A stretch of DNA of 64,000 nucleotides from Oceanobacillus sp. HTM 045 (GTDB taxonomy: Bacteria > Pseudomonadota > Alphaproteobacteria > Rhodobacterales > Rhodobacteraceae): assembly GCA_009733745.1 (NCBI GenBank), contig WNWL01000001.1, positions 806,001-870,000 of the forward strand. The letters run 5' to 3'. The position numbers and the translations under genes are program-made. How positions within the stretch are numbered: position 1 is the stretch's first letter; every line of letters starts with the position of its first letter. The notes under the pieces were generated by a model that saw only the letters and a program-made list of their open reading frames with translations, was not told the origin of the DNA and ran no database searches. Shown piece by piece: positions 27,871 through 37,034 of this stretch.

Positions 27871-28271
27871 GCCCAGGGCCGGGAGACGGCGAGGCTGTAT
27901 TCGGCGTCGCCCACCTTCAGCGCGATGCCGATGCCGTTCGGCGCGGTCATGCTGATGATGGAGACGTCGTCGCGCTCGGCGGGGGGTTCTGGCACGTCGC
28001 CAGCGGGTGCGACCCATTCCGTGACCCGGTGCGCCAGGAGGTCGATCGCGAGCTGATCGTGGGGTTCGGTGCCCCTGCCGAAGAACCCGAGATGCGACGC
28101 GATCATCCCGGACATCTCCGCCTTCGCGGCGTCCCAGTCCTGCGCCCGGATGGCGGCGAACTCCTCCTCCTTCAGGATCAGCGAGATGCTGAGCTTCATG
28201 GGGCCGGATTCGCAGGCGGCGAGCGGCAGGGCGGCGAACATGGCAAGCAGGCTGCGGCGGGTCGTGGTCAT
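27867..28271 (-). CDS. Small lipoprotein, paralogue A of a three-gene array
   Basis: 134 aa, unrecognised family. The N-terminus MTTTRRSLLAMFAALPLAAC has a twin-arginine pair and a lipobox LAAC (Cys20). The mature part opens SISLILKEEEFAAIRAQDWD and ends GIALKVGDAEYSLAVSRPWA. It shares layout and scattered motifs with the next two genes (acidic E-E-x-AxIR helix, a G-R-G tract, an AIxLLAHxVxxWV helix, and a C-terminal LKVxxAEYSL strand). Start at 28271 follows GGGAGACACCG. The function is unknown; the three lie head to tail and are likely co-transcribed from 29187 leftward. Confidence 0.75.
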   Translation of the reverse strand: MTTTRRSLLAMFAALPLAACESGPMKLSISLILKEEEFAAIRAQDWDAAKAEMSGMIASHLGFFGRGTEPHDQLAIDLLAHRVTEWVAPAGDVPEPPAERDDVSIISMTAPNGIGIALKVGDAEYSLAVSRPWA

Positions 28272-28388
28272 CGGTGTCTCCCTCAGGAACGGCGCGGCAA
28301 GGCGCGCGCACGGGTCTGGGTCGGAGCCGGGGAGACAAAGGTTCAAACCGGGCCGCCGAAACCGGCCCGGATGGCGCCGCCGTTTCCG

Positions 28389-28802
28389 TCAGTAGGTCGC
28401 CGTCAGGCTGTATTCCGCGCCCTCGACCTTCAGCATCACGGAGAGGCGGCGGCCGGAGGAACTGCTGCTCAGGCGCGTATCCATCCCGGTCGTGGGCATG
28501 AAGGCCGGCGGCTCGCCCGCGGAGCCGACCCAATTGGCAACCGAGTGTGCGAGCATGATGATCGCCGCCTTGTCTTCCTCCTCCCCGCCTCGGCCCTTCG
28601 CCGCGAAGGCTTCCGACAGGATCAGCGCGGCCTGCGCGTTGGCGGCGGGCCAGGCCTTGCCGCGGATCTCCGCGACCGTTTCCTCGTCCAGCGCCAGCTC
28701 GATCGAGAGCGGATCCGGCGGCGAGCCGCAGCCGGCGAGCGGCAGGGCGGCAAGCGCCGATAGCGCGGCGAGCGCGCCGCGCCGGGTGGGGGTGGAGGTC
28801 AT
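28389..28802 (-). CDS. Small lipoprotein, paralogue B of a three-gene array
   Basis: 137 aa, unrecognised family. Lipoprotein signal with lipobox LAGC (Cys25) preceded by TRRGALAAL. The mature domain begins LSIELALDEETVAEIRGKAW, contains AAKGRGGEEEDKAAIIMLAH and SVANWVGSAGEPPAFMP, and ends SVMLKVEGAEYSLTATY, closely paralleling paralogue A. It lies 117 bp upstream of A and 19 bp downstream of C. Confidence 0.75.
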   Translation of the reverse strand: MTSTPTRRGALAALSALAALPLAGCGSPPDPLSIELALDEETVAEIRGKAWPAANAQAALILSEAFAAKGRGGEEEDKAAIIMLAHSVANWVGSAGEPPAFMPTTGMDTRLSSSSSGRRLSVMLKVEGAEYSLTATY

Positions 28803-28821
28803 GACCTGTCCTTCGTTGCTG

Positions 28822-29187
28822 CTACATCGTCATGGTCAGGGTGAAGACCATGTCGTCCGCCTCGCCCTTGCCGGTCCATTCCACCGGCTCGTCGCCGGCC
28901 AGCGCCGCCGTGGTGGCGTCGGAGGTGAGCCAGGCCGCCGCCTGCCCCGCCAGCGTGGCCATGGCGGCCTTGTCCTCCGCCGAGCTGCCGCGCCCGGCGG
29001 CCGCCAGCTTGCCGAGGAAGAGCTGCGCGAGCTGCTCCTCGATCTCCGCCATCGGGCGTTCCGACAGGGCGATCATCGCGTCGCGGTCGACGCTGAAGGC
29101 GATCTGCGTGCTGCTCTTGCCGCTGTCGCAGGCGGCGAGCGGCAGGAGGGCGAGGGCGGTCAGGAAGGCGCGGCGCGCGACAGGCAT
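28822..29187 (-). CDS. Small lipoprotein, paralogue C of a three-gene array
   Basis: 121 aa, unrecognised family. MPVARRAFLTALALLPLAAC carries a twin-arginine pair and lipobox LAAC (Cys20). The mature domain includes TQIAFSVDRDAMIALSE, AAAGRGSSAEDKAAMATLAG and QAAAWLTSDATTAALAGDEP, and ends DMVFTLTMTM. It is the most diverged of the three but shares the GRG-S/E-ED-KAA core. Start at 29187 follows GGGGAGATTGCCCG. It is the first gene of the array. Confidence 0.75.
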   Translation of the reverse strand: MPVARRAFLTALALLPLAACDSGKSSTQIAFSVDRDAMIALSERPMAEIEEQLAQLFLGKLAAAGRGSSAEDKAAMATLAGQAAAWLTSDATTAALAGDEPVEWTGKGEADDMVFTLTMTM

Positions 29188-29296
29188 CGGGCAATCTCCC
29201 CGTGAAGCGGGCACTCGGTTCTGAATGGCAGGGAGTGAACCACGCCGCGGGCGGAGGTGCAATCCAGGGTGCAATCGGGGTGCAACCGGGGCGGCG

Positions 29297-30136
29297 TTAC
29301 CAGCCCCCGGTCAGCACCCGCCATAGGAGCGCGAAGCGGCGGCGGAACTCGCTGGTGGCCCAGCCCTCGCCGATCCGCTCCGGGTGGCGGGCGAGGCGCG
29401 CGAGGAGCGGCCCGGCGCGCCAGGCGGCGCGGGCGGCGGGGCGGGCCGCGGCGGGCACCGCGCCGGCATGGTGCCGGGCCTTGCGGTGGAGCGCCCTGCC
29501 CCGGCCCGCGAGGTCGGCCACCGCGCGCAGGAAATCCTGCGGCAGCCGACCCTCGATCAGCGCGTTGCGCTCGCCCGGCTGCGCGTCGAACGGCACCGGG
29601 TCGCGGCCCCGCGCGATCAGCTCCGGCGTCGCGACCAGCAGGTTGGCGATGCCATGCGCGAGGCCGAGCCCGGCCAGCACACCGTGGCCCGGGTCGCGGA
29701 TCGGCCCGGCCAGCGCCTGCGCGGAGAGCAGCATCAGGTTGCCCGCCGTCGCCTCCAGGTAGGCGAGACAGGCGTCCATGTCGGCGTGCGGGTCCTCGTA
29801 GATGTCCCAGCTGCGCGCGTCGATCATGGCGTCGAGGCGCTTGCGCGGCAGGTCCGCCGCGCGCACCGCCTCGGCCAGCGGCTCGACCACCTCGTGGCGG
29901 CGGACCGGGCCAACGGCGAAGATCTCGTCCACCGCCTCGCGCCACCATTGCAGGCGGATCTCGCCGATCATCGGCTCGGAGACGACCGAGGGCACGCGGG
30001 CGATCTCGAGGTTGAAGGCGTAGAGCGCGAACAGCCGTTCGCGCCCCTCCGGCGGCGCGGTCATGGCGGCGAGGAACCGGTCCGGATCGCCCGCCTGGAC
30101 CAGCCGGGCGCAGGGGGAAAGCTCGGGCCCGCTCAC
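29297..30136 (-). CDS. Squalene/phytoene synthase-like protein (NDUFAF6-like)
   Basis: A 279-aa member of the squalene/phytoene synthase superfamily. The chain retains the fold signatures YAFNLEIARVPSVVSEPMIG, EIRLQWWREAVDEI, DMDACLAYLEATAGNLMLL and GLGLAHGIANLLVATPELIA. The first Asp-rich motif of true synthases is missing (FNLEIA stands there), resembling NDUFAF6, the complex I assembly factor, more than a carotenoid or squalene enzyme. A prenyl-synthase activity is therefore unlikely. GTG at 30136 overlaps the cimA stop by four bases (GTGA), so it is coupled to cimA. Confidence 0.8.
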   Translation of the reverse strand: MSGPELSPCARLVQAGDPDRFLAAMTAPPEGRERLFALYAFNLEIARVPSVVSEPMIGEIRLQWWREAVDEIFAVGPVRRHEVVEPLAEAVRAADLPRKRLDAMIDARSWDIYEDPHADMDACLAYLEATAGNLMLLSAQALAGPIRDPGHGVLAGLGLAHGIANLLVATPELIARGRDPVPFDAQPGERNALIEGRLPQDFLRAVADLAGRGRALHRKARHHAGAVPAAARPAARAAWRAGPLLARLARHPERIGEGWATSEFRRRFALLWRVLTGGW

Positions 30137-31839
30137 TCGCCCGCCAGCGGCGCGCCGTCGCGGATCAGCTTCCACACGATCCCATCCTCCAGCGCCTGGA
30201 AGGAGGCGTCGACGATGTTGGGCGAGACGCCGACGGTGGACCACTCCCGCCCCTTGCCGTCGGCGAAGTCGATCGAGACCCGCGTCACCGCGTCGACGCC
30301 CCGGCCCGCGATGCGGACCTTAAAGTCGACCAGCTCGATATCGTCGGTGAAGCTCTGGTACTTGCCGAGATCCTTGCCCAGCGCGCGGGAGAGCGCCGAG
30401 ACCGGCCCCTGGTCGGCCCTGGTCACCGGGTCGAGGCTCTCGGAGGCGGAAATCATCCGCTCGCCGTCCACGTTCACCACCACCACGGCTTCGGAGACGG
30501 TGATCTCCTCGCCGATGGCGTTGTGGCGCCGCTCGACCGAGACGCGGAACCGCTCGACGGTGAAGAACTGCGGCAGGATGCCGAGCGTCTCGCGGGCAAG
30601 GATCTCGAAGCTGGCACCGGCGGTGTCGTAGGCGAAGCCCTGGTCCTCGCGCTCCTTCACGGTGGCGAGGAGCGCGCCGAGCCGGTCGTCCTTGGGGTCG
30701 GCCTCGATGCCGGCCTCGGCCAGCCGCGAGACGAGGTTGGACCGGCCCGCCTGGTTCGACATCGGCACGATGCGCTGGTTGCCGACCGCCTCCGGCGGCA
30801 CGTGCTCGTAGGTCGTCGGATCCTTGGCGATGGCCGAGGCGTGGAGCCCCGCCTTGTGGGCGAAGGCGGCCGCGCCGAAATAGGGCGCGTGGCGGTCGGG
30901 CGCGCGGTTGAGTATCTCGTCCAGCATCAGGCTGGCCTCGCGCAGCCGCGGCAGGGTTTCCGCCGAGACGCCGGTCTCGAATCGCTCAGCATATCGCGGC
31001 TTCAGCACCAGCGTCGGGATGATCGAGCAGAGATTGGCGTTGCCGCAGCGCTCGCCCAGCCCGTTGAGCGTGCCCTGGATCTGCCGCGCGCCCGCCTCGA
31101 CCCCGGCGAAGGAATTGGCGACGGCAAGCTCGGTGTCGTTGTGGGTGTGGATGCCGGTGCGCTCGCCGCCGATCTCGGCGCAGATGCGCGCGGTGATCTC
31201 GTGGATTTCCTCGGGCAGCGTGCCGCCGTTGGTGTCGCAGAGCACCACCCAGCGCGCGCCCGCCTCGGCCGCTGCGACGGCGCATTTCATCGCGTAGTCC
31301 GGGTTGGCCTTCCAGCCGTCGAAGAAATGCTCGCAGTCGAACAGCGCCTCGCGCCCGAGGCCCACGAGATGGGCGACGCTGTCGCTGATGTTTGCGAGGT
31401 TTTCCTCCAGCGTGATGCCGAGCGCGGTGGTCACGTGGAAGTCATGGGTCTTGCCGACGAGGCAGACGCTCGGCGTGCCCGCGTTCACCACCTCCGCCAG
31501 CACCTCGTCATTCGCCGCCGACCGGCCCGCCCGCTTGGTCATGCCGAAGGCGGTGAACCGCGCCTGGCGAAGCGCCGGGGGGGCGCGGAAGAAGTCGCTG
31601 TCGGTCGGGTTCGCGCCCGGCCAGCCGCCTTCGATATGGTCGATGCCGATGGCGTCGAGCGCCCGGGCGATCCGGCCCTTGTCCTCGGCGGAGAAGTCCA
31701 CGCCCTGGGTCTGCTGACCGTCGCGCAGCGTGGTGTCGAAGAGATAGAGGCGGTCCTTCTGCGCCCCGGGTTGCCCCCCTCCCCGGCCCTCCCCCGTCGA
31801 GGGGGATGCAGCGCCCTTCGGCTGGTTCTGCGCGTTCAT
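30133..31839 (-). CDS. cimA: (R)-citramalate synthase
   Basis: A 568-aa enzyme condensing pyruvate with acetyl-CoA to citramalate, the entry to a threonine-independent isoleucine route. Seen: [20 protein letters not shown] (metal and substrate site), [15 protein letters not shown], the [20 protein letters not shown] metal motif, [16 protein letters not shown], and a C-terminal LeuA-type regulatory domain. The [10 protein letters not shown] and [10 protein letters not shown] sequences separate CimA from LeuA. The N-terminal 29 residues before [13 protein letters not shown] are unusual, Gly/Ser/Pro-rich, and encoded by a palindromic stretch. The start ATG overlaps the cysS stop (ATGA). Confidence 0.93.
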   Translation of the reverse strand: MNAQNQPKGAASPSTGEGRGGGQPGAQKDRLYLFDTTLRDGQQTQGVDFSAEDKGRIARALDAIGIDHIEGGWPGANPTDSDFFRAPPALRQARFTAFGMTKRAGRSAANDEVLAEVVNAGTPSVCLVGKTHDFHVTTALGITLEENLANISDSVAHLVGLGREALFDCEHFFDGWKANPDYAMKCAVAAAEAGARWVVLCDTNGGTLPEEIHEITARICAEIGGERTGIHTHNDTELAVANSFAGVEAGARQIQGTLNGLGERCGNANLCSIIPTLVLKPRYAERFETGVSAETLPRLREASLMLDEILNRAPDRHAPYFGAAAFAHKAGLHASAIAKDPTTYEHVPPEAVGNQRIVPMSNQAGRSNLVSRLAEAGIEADPKDDRLGALLATVKEREDQGFAYDTAGASFEILARETLGILPQFFTVERFRVSVERRHNAIGEEITVSEAVVVVNVDGERMISASESLDPVTRADQGPVSALSRALGKDLGKYQSFTDDIELVDFKVRIAGRGVDAVTRVSIDFADGKGREWSTVGVSPNIVDASFQALEDGIVWKLIRDGAPLAGE

Positions 31840-33302
31840 TTCAGCGCCTCCAGCTTCGCCGGGTCGAAGTCCGGCGTCAGTTCCCATTCCGACGCCGCCC
31901 CGGCGCGGTCCATCACCATCACGCCCGCCGCATCCAGCCCGGCGCGGATCGCGTCGGCCTTGGCGAAGTCCTTCGCCGCACGCGCCTCGGCGCGGATGGC
32001 GAGGAGGGAGTCGATGAGGTCGGCGACGTCCCACTCCGCCATCTTCTGTCGACGCACCTGGAGGTCCTTCGCGCTCTCCAGATCATCGAATCCCAACAGC
32101 GCGAGACCGTTCAGGAACTTGATCGCGGTCTCCTTCAGTTCGGATGCACTCAGTTCACCGTCGACGAGATCTTTCGCGAGGATACCTATCCCCCGAATTG
32201 CCTCCCAGGTGTTCAGATCGTCATTCAGACTCGAAAGCACAGCCTCTGACTGTGATTGGCCGTCGGCTTCGTGAGCCGCGTAGCCGCTCCGCGCAATGTC
32301 GAGCGCCTGCCTCCACCGGTCGATCACAGCCGTCGCCTCTTCCGCGCTGCGCTCGGTCCAGTCCAGCGGCTCGCGGTACTTTGTCTTCAGCAGCACGAAG
32401 CGGATAACCTCGCCGGGCCAGCCCTTGTCGAGCAGGTCGCGGACGGTGAAGAAGTTCCCGAGGGACTTCGACATCTTCTGCCCCTCGACCATAAGAAAAC
32501 CGTTGTAGAGCCAGAAGTTGGCCATCCGGTCGGTGCCGTGGGCGCAGCAGGACTGCGCGATCTCGTTCTGGTGGTGGGGGAAGATCAGGTCGATCCCGCC
32601 ACCGTGGATGTCGAACACCTCGCCCAGCAGTTCTCGGGCCATCGCCGAGCACTCGATGTGCCAGCCCGGCCGGCCGCGGCCCCATGGGGAGTCCCAGCCC
32701 GGCTGTTCCGGGGTGGAAGGCTTCCAGAGCACGAAATCCATCGGGTCGCGCTTATAGGGGGCGACCTCGACCCGCGCCCCTTCGCGCATCTCGTCGAGCG
32801 GCTTGCGGGCGTGCTCGCCGTATTCGTCCCACTTCTTTACCTCGAAGAGCACGTGGCCCTCGGCCTCGTAGGCAAAGCCCTTGCCGATCAGTTCCCCGAT
32901 CATCGCCACCATTTCGGGGATGGTCTCGGTGCAGCGCGGCTCGTGGGTCGGGCCGAGCGCGCCGAGCGCGTCCATGTCCTCGTGGTACCAGCGGATCGTC
33001 TCGTCGGTGACGCGGTGGGTGGCCTCCTCCAGCGTCTCGCCCTCGCGGCGCACCTCCTGCGCGCGGGCGATGATCTTGTCGTCCACGTCGGTGAAATTGC
33101 GCACGTAGGTGACGTGGTCCTCGCCGTAGGTGTGCCGGAGCAGCCGGTAGAGCACGTCGAACACCACCACGGGCCGCGCGTTGCCGATATGGGCCCGGTC
33201 GTAGACGGTGGGGCCGCAGACATACATCCGCACGTTTTCGCGGTCGATGGGCTCGAACGGCTCCTTCGTCCGGGTGCGGGTGTTGTAGAGCGTGATCGTC
33301 AT
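31836..33302 (-). CDS. cysS: Cysteinyl-tRNA synthetase
   Basis: A 488-aa class I synthetase charging tRNA-Cys. Zinc and ATP motifs: [20 protein letters not shown] (HIGH-type HIGN), [50 protein letters not shown] and the KMSKSLGNF signature. Start at 33302 ([11 protein letters not shown]) is standard. The 3' part of the gene, about 32040-32290, has distinctly lower GC and different codon choice from the rest. The gene is first in the overlapping set cysS-cimA-phytoene-synthase-like. Confidence 0.97.
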   Translation of the reverse strand: MTITLYNTRTRTKEPFEPIDRENVRMYVCGPTVYDRAHIGNARPVVVFDVLYRLLRHTYGEDHVTYVRNFTDVDDKIIARAQEVRREGETLEEATHRVTDETIRWYHEDMDALGALGPTHEPRCTETIPEMVAMIGELIGKGFAYEAEGHVLFEVKKWDEYGEHARKPLDEMREGARVEVAPYKRDPMDFVLWKPSTPEQPGWDSPWGRGRPGWHIECSAMARELLGEVFDIHGGGIDLIFPHHQNEIAQSCCAHGTDRMANFWLYNGFLMVEGQKMSKSLGNFFTVRDLLDKGWPGEVIRFVLLKTKYREPLDWTERSAEEATAVIDRWRQALDIARSGYAAHEADGQSQSEAVLSSLNDDLNTWEAIRGIGILAKDLVDGELSASELKETAIKFLNGLALLGFDDLESAKDLQVRRQKMAEWDVADLIDSLLAIRAEARAAKDFAKADAIRAGLDAAGVMVMDRAGAASEWELTPDFDPAKLEALK

Positions 33303-33510
33303 GGGCCAATGCCTCGCGCGGTGCTGCCGCGGCGGGCCTAGCATTTCGATTTCGGAGAAGAAACAGGAATGACCGCCGCGGACGTTATGTCAGCGGATAA
33401 TGCAGATCCCGGTGCAGATGCCTGCGGTGGTGATGCGTGCGGTCATGGCCGGATGGATGCCCCATCCGGCCGGAAAGCGCAAGCCCGATCAGCCTGGCCG
33501 CGGCCTGCGC

Positions 33511-34572
33511 TCAGCGATGCCGCACCTTCGGGATCGAGCGGTGGGTGAAGTTCGGCACCTCGCGGTCGGGGAAGATCTCGCTCAGCGACAGCGGGCGGCT
33601 GACCACCCTGGTGCGGTCCACGAACACGGCCTTGCCGGTGTCACGGTCCATGATCGCCGTGCCGTCGGGCAGGAAGGACTGCTCCTTCTCGCGCACCAGC
33701 TTCGACTTCTTCAGCCCGCCCCAGCGCTTCTTCTTCACCAGCGTGGTGTAGCGCACCGTGGCGTTCTGCTGGAGATAGAAGGTCCAGTCGTCGCCGTCGC
33801 GAACACCCATGACGCAGCCCCAGGGGTTCACGTCCTCGATCTCCAGCACGTCGGAGCGCTCGGTCTCAAGCCAGTCGCGATAGGCCATCGCCGCCGCCGT
33901 GGTGCGCCGGCGGAGGCCGGTGGAGGTGCTCCAGGTGTCCTGTTCCTTGATGTAGTCGGTCTTGTTGACCTCGGCCGAGAACGGCACCACGCCGCCGCGG
34001 CCCACCGCCTGGCGGAGCATGCCGCGCCAGAAATCCGCGCCGCCGTCCGGGTCCGCGGTGCCGGTGTCGCCGCCGCAGTGAAAGACCTCGGGCTCGTCCT
34101 CCGCCCCGTCGACGAAGACCGAGCAGCCGTTGATCGCCGCGGTGAAGAAGATGTCGGGGTCCTGCTTGCCGGCGGTGCGCGTGCCCTTCCTCGGGATCTT
34201 CAGGCGGATGATCGCACCGGCGGCGTTCCACGGCAGCCAGTAGATCGGGATGTGCCCGTCGGTCTCGGTATAGGTCGCCTCCATCGTCAGGGTGCCGGCG
34301 CCTTCGTTCCCGGTGACGTAATAGGGGCCGCGGTCGGTCTTGCGCAGCTTGACCCACGCCACCTTGCGCCCGCCCATGGTGCGGTACTCGACCTCGTCCG
34401 TCCGGGTGGAATCGAGCGTCCCCGGCACGGCGAGATCGTTGCGCTTGGTGCCGAGATGGCCCTCCACGTCGCTCGGCGGGCAGACCGAGAACTTCTTCAT
34501 CAGGTCGACGGGATCGTCCTGCAATGCGGTGTTGAAATAGTCGTCGGCATAGGTACGGGCATAGCGGCTCAC
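33511..34572 (-). CDS. Unrecognised protein with a CNF-type Cys-His signature
   Basis: 353 aa, no signal peptide, no confident family. A segment reads FFTAAINGCSVFVDG, then EVFHCGGDTG: Cys150 and His165 are 15 residues apart, with hydrophobic strands on both sides, recalling the catalytic Cys/His pair (C866/H881) of cytotoxic necrotizing factor deamidases. This is pattern recognition, not an alignment. The rest is a mixed beta-rich chain with Trp/Tyr clusters (HIPIYWLPWNAAGA, DDWTFYLQQNATVRYTTL) and a basic C-terminus. GTG at 34572 is chosen because GAGGAG lies 7 bases before it; a GTG 6 bases upstream is too close. It is monocistronic. Confidence 0.65.
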   Translation of the reverse strand: MSRYARTYADDYFNTALQDDPVDLMKKFSVCPPSDVEGHLGTKRNDLAVPGTLDSTRTDEVEYRTMGGRKVAWVKLRKTDRGPYYVTGNEGAGTLTMEATYTETDGHIPIYWLPWNAAGAIIRLKIPRKGTRTAGKQDPDIFFTAAINGCSVFVDGAEDEPEVFHCGGDTGTADPDGGADFWRGMLRQAVGRGGVVPFSAEVNKTDYIKEQDTWSTSTGLRRRTTAAAMAYRDWLETERSDVLEIEDVNPWGCVMGVRDGDDWTFYLQQNATVRYTTLVKKKRWGGLKKSKLVREKEQSFLPDGTAIMDRDTGKAVFVDRTRVVSRPLSLSEIFPDREVPNFTHRSIPKVRHR

Positions 34573-34829
34573 GCGCACACTCCTCTACTGCACGGCAACG
34601 CACCAACACACGGAACCCGGGCCCAGCCGCGATCAATCCCCTGCCGGAACGATCTCAGGCGCGGGGGATGCTGTCAAACGAATGCGCAATCGGGGCGGGA
34701 GAATGCCGGGGCCCGGTCACGGATCGGTGGCGGTATCGCGTTCCGGCCGGCGGGCATTGATGCAGGTCATCGTGCGGGCGGTTCCCATGCGCCACGATAC
34801 GCAGCAGGACGCCCCACCGGGAGAGGACC

Positions 34830-35258
34830 ATGAGAGCCACATCGCCCATAGCCGGGATTTCTGCCGAGACCCCTGACACGACCCGCGCCGGGACGCGCTC
34901 GGGCTCCAGCGCCACGCCGCTTCCGGCGATCTTCCTCGCCGGAGCCCTGCTCACCGCCCCCGGCGCCGCGCGCGCGCAGACCGCGCCCGCTCCGCCGCCG
35001 GAGCCCAATGGCGGCGCGGGCCGGGTACTGGCCGAAGAGGTTTGCGCCGAGTGCCACGAGATCACCATCCTGCCGAAGGTGCTCTCGACCGACGCGCCGC
35101 GGAGCTTCGTTTCCATCGCCCGCGACCCGGCCTGGAGCGACGCCGCGCTGAAGATCTTCTTCGACGGCGACCACGCCCAGATGCCGGATTTCGACTTCAC
35201 CGCGCAGGAGGTCGCCAACCTGATCGCCTATTTCCGGACGCTCGGCCCGGGAGAGTGA
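34830..35258 (+). CDS. Periplasmic c-type cytochrome
   Basis: A 142-aa protein with an unusually long polar N-terminus before a Sec-type hydrophobic stretch (LPAIFLAGALLTAPGAARAQ, cleavage near residue 50). It is followed by a single haem-binding motif CAECH (about residue 71), KVLSTDAPRSFVSIAR, and a C-terminal MPDF with the likely methionine ligand before EVANLIAYFRTL, the standard last helix of class I cytochrome c. GAGAGGACC precedes the ATG. The electron partner is not evident from neighbours. Confidence 0.85.
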   Translation: MRATSPIAGISAETPDTTRAGTRSGSSATPLPAIFLAGALLTAPGAARAQTAPAPPPEPNGGAGRVLAEEVCAECHEITILPKVLSTDAPRSFVSIARDPAWSDAALKIFFDGDHAQMPDFDFTAQEVANLIAYFRTLGPGE

Positions 35259-35292
35259 AGGAGGGGCGGCTGGCGGGCGCGCCGCGCAGGCC

Positions 35293-35715
35293 CTAGCCGT
35301 ACCGTTCGGCCAGCGCCTCCAGCCCGATCTCGTAGAACTTGGCGACGATCTCGTCGGCGAGGTGCCCGTCCGCGCCGACCGGCTCGAAATAGGCGCCCCA
35401 GAAGACGTGGCAGCCCTCCTCCTCCGGCACCACGCTCAGAGTGGCGCGGTAGTCGTCGGTCGGCAGCGGGCCGTCCTCGACCGTGTAGGTGATGTAGTTG
35501 GGGCCGGTCTCGACCAGCTTCTCGAAGAACTTCTCGCCCTCGGTGGTGGTCAGGTGGCGGTAGGCCTCGCCCTCGATATCCACCACCTCGACCGAGGCGA
35601 TCAGCGGGTGCCAGCTGGCCATGACCCCGAAGCCGCCGATCGCGGCCCAGACCGTCTCCGGCGCCGCCTTCAGCGCCACCATGCGCTGCACCCGGTTGTG
35701 CTCGCCCCTGCTCAT
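35293..35715 (-). CDS. SRPBCC-family (polyketide cyclase/dehydrase-like) protein
   Basis: A 140-aa START-like fold protein: VALKAAPETVWAAIGGFGVM with ASWHPLIASVEV (first helix-strand unit), YRHLTTTEGEKFFEKL, YITYTVEDGPLPTDDYRATL, and a C-terminal helix DEIVAKFYEIGLEALAERYG. The family binds hydrophobic ligands; the ligand here is unknown. AAGGGAGGAACGC supports the ATG at 35715. It is convergent with the cytochrome gene and divergent from the 388-aa unknown gene. Confidence 0.8.
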   Translation of the reverse strand: MSRGEHNRVQRMVALKAAPETVWAAIGGFGVMASWHPLIASVEVVDIEGEAYRHLTTTEGEKFFEKLVETGPNYITYTVEDGPLPTDDYRATLSVVPEEEGCHVFWGAYFEPVGADGHLADEIVAKFYEIGLEALAERYG

Positions 35716-35867
35716 GCGTTCCTCCCTTGAAACCTTCGCTTCAACATAGGGCGGCACCGGGCGGCTGTCTCGCGCATCCCGCAACCCGGCGCGGCGGGGC
35801 GCAGCCTTGACGTGTTCCCTGCCCTCCCGCACCCTCATGGGTATTGCCAGCCAGGGGGAGATTTCAG

Positions 35868-37034
35868 ATGGCCGTCTACTACGCGCTCGGCGACGAGCTG
35901 CTCGATCAGAAGACCGCGCAGAAGAAGCACGACGAGAAGATCGTCCGCGCAGCCGCCGAGATCGGCAAGGGCAAGAAGCCGATCAGCGTGCTGAAGGGCG
36001 GTCCGGCCATCACCCTGCGCGAGTTCGAGGCGGTGATCCGTACCCTCGAGGCGCATGGCACCCCCGCCGCCAAGCCGCCCAAATCGATCCCCTTCACCGC
36101 CATCGACATCGGCAAGCCGCTGACCATCGAGATCCGCGAGGCCTATGTCGGCACCCTGCCGAGCGGCGGCTGGTTCAACATCGACGGCAAGAGCGCGGTG
36201 ATCGTCACCTCCGCGGTGAAGAACCGCGCCGCCTTCAACGCCGCCCCCCGCGCGATCAACCTGGTGAAGGAGCACGCCGCCGCCCGCGAGCACCTGGAGC
36301 CGACCGCGATCGCCGCCTCCACGCCGCTGGTCTACCATTCCCCGGCGCTGACGGATTCGAACCTGCTGATGACCATCGAGATGGCGCTGGACGATTTCGA
36401 CGGCGCGGCGCTGAAGAAGCTCGCGACCATCGCCCAGGGAGCCTCGACCATCCCCGCCTTCGCCCCGGCGGCAGGCTACCTGCTGGTCGGCTCGCAGGTC
36501 CTCAGCGTGGCCGAGAAGCTCCTGTCGCAGTTCTTCGACCGCGGCCCGGTCTTCACCGTGAACGAGGAGATCAATTTCACCCTCGCGGGCGCGACGAAGG
36601 ACAGCCCCGGCTTCGCCGTCCTGACCGAGGGCGACGCCTCGCTCGGCAACGGCGAATACCGCATCGTCGACGGGCGCGTGGTGGACGACAAGAACAAGCC
36701 CTATTCCGGCGACACGCCCTACGTGCTGATCTCGATCGACGGCGCGGAGCAGGACGAGGCCTACAAGGACTTCACCCCCACCGTCGCCAGCGCGGCGGTG
36801 CTGGAGCGGTTCTTCGCCATCTCCGCCACCGGCTCCGGCGCGACCGACGTGATCATGGACGCGCTGAAGCTCTACAACGACATGAAGTTCCGCAAGCGTG
36901 CCGAGGCGCTGAAGGACCGGCTGGCGAAGATGCCCGCCGGCGACCCCGACCGCGCCGACGTAATGGAGGAGCTGAAGGCCAACCTCGCCAACATCCTGAC
37001 GGACGAGCTCAAGCTGGAGCCGCCATCCTCCTGA
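35868..37034 (+). CDS. Unrecognised 388-aa protein
   Basis: No family recognised. The protein starts MAVYYALGDELLDQKTAQKK with no signal peptide. A lysine-rich N-terminal region (to about 70) is followed by a beta-rich domain (IDIGKPLTIEIREAYVGTLP, KSAVIVTSAVKNR), a helical middle (about 155-215), a second beta domain (FTVNEEINFTLAGATKD, PYVLISIDGAEQDEAYKDF), and a helical tail with KKRAEALKDR-like charged repeats. A GGGGGAG site precedes the ATG at 35868. The 3' end overlaps the convergent ACT-domain gene by 26 bp. Composition is like neighbouring genes, so recent transfer is not indicated. Confidence 0.65.
   Translation: MAVYYALGDELLDQKTAQKKHDEKIVRAAAEIGKGKKPISVLKGGPAITLREFEAVIRTLEAHGTPAAKPPKSIPFTAIDIGKPLTIEIREAYVGTLPSGGWFNIDGKSAVIVTSAVKNRAAFNAAPRAINLVKEHAAAREHLEPTAIAASTPLVYHSPALTDSNLLMTIEMALDDFDGAALKKLATIAQGASTIPAFAPAAGYLLVGSQVLSVAEKLLSQFFDRGPVFTVNEEINFTLAGATKDSPGFAVLTEGDASLGNGEYRIVDGRVVDDKNKPYSGDTPYVLISIDGAEQDEAYKDFTPTVASAAVLERFFAISATGSGATDVIMDALKLYNDMKFRKRAEALKDRLAKMPAGDPDRADVMEELKANLANILTDELKLEPPSS

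Noticed and set aside
26005-28533. An 842-codon minus-strand frame across the sensor kinase and methyltransferase
   Set aside because: Antisense artefact of high GC; both plus-strand genes have clear motifs.
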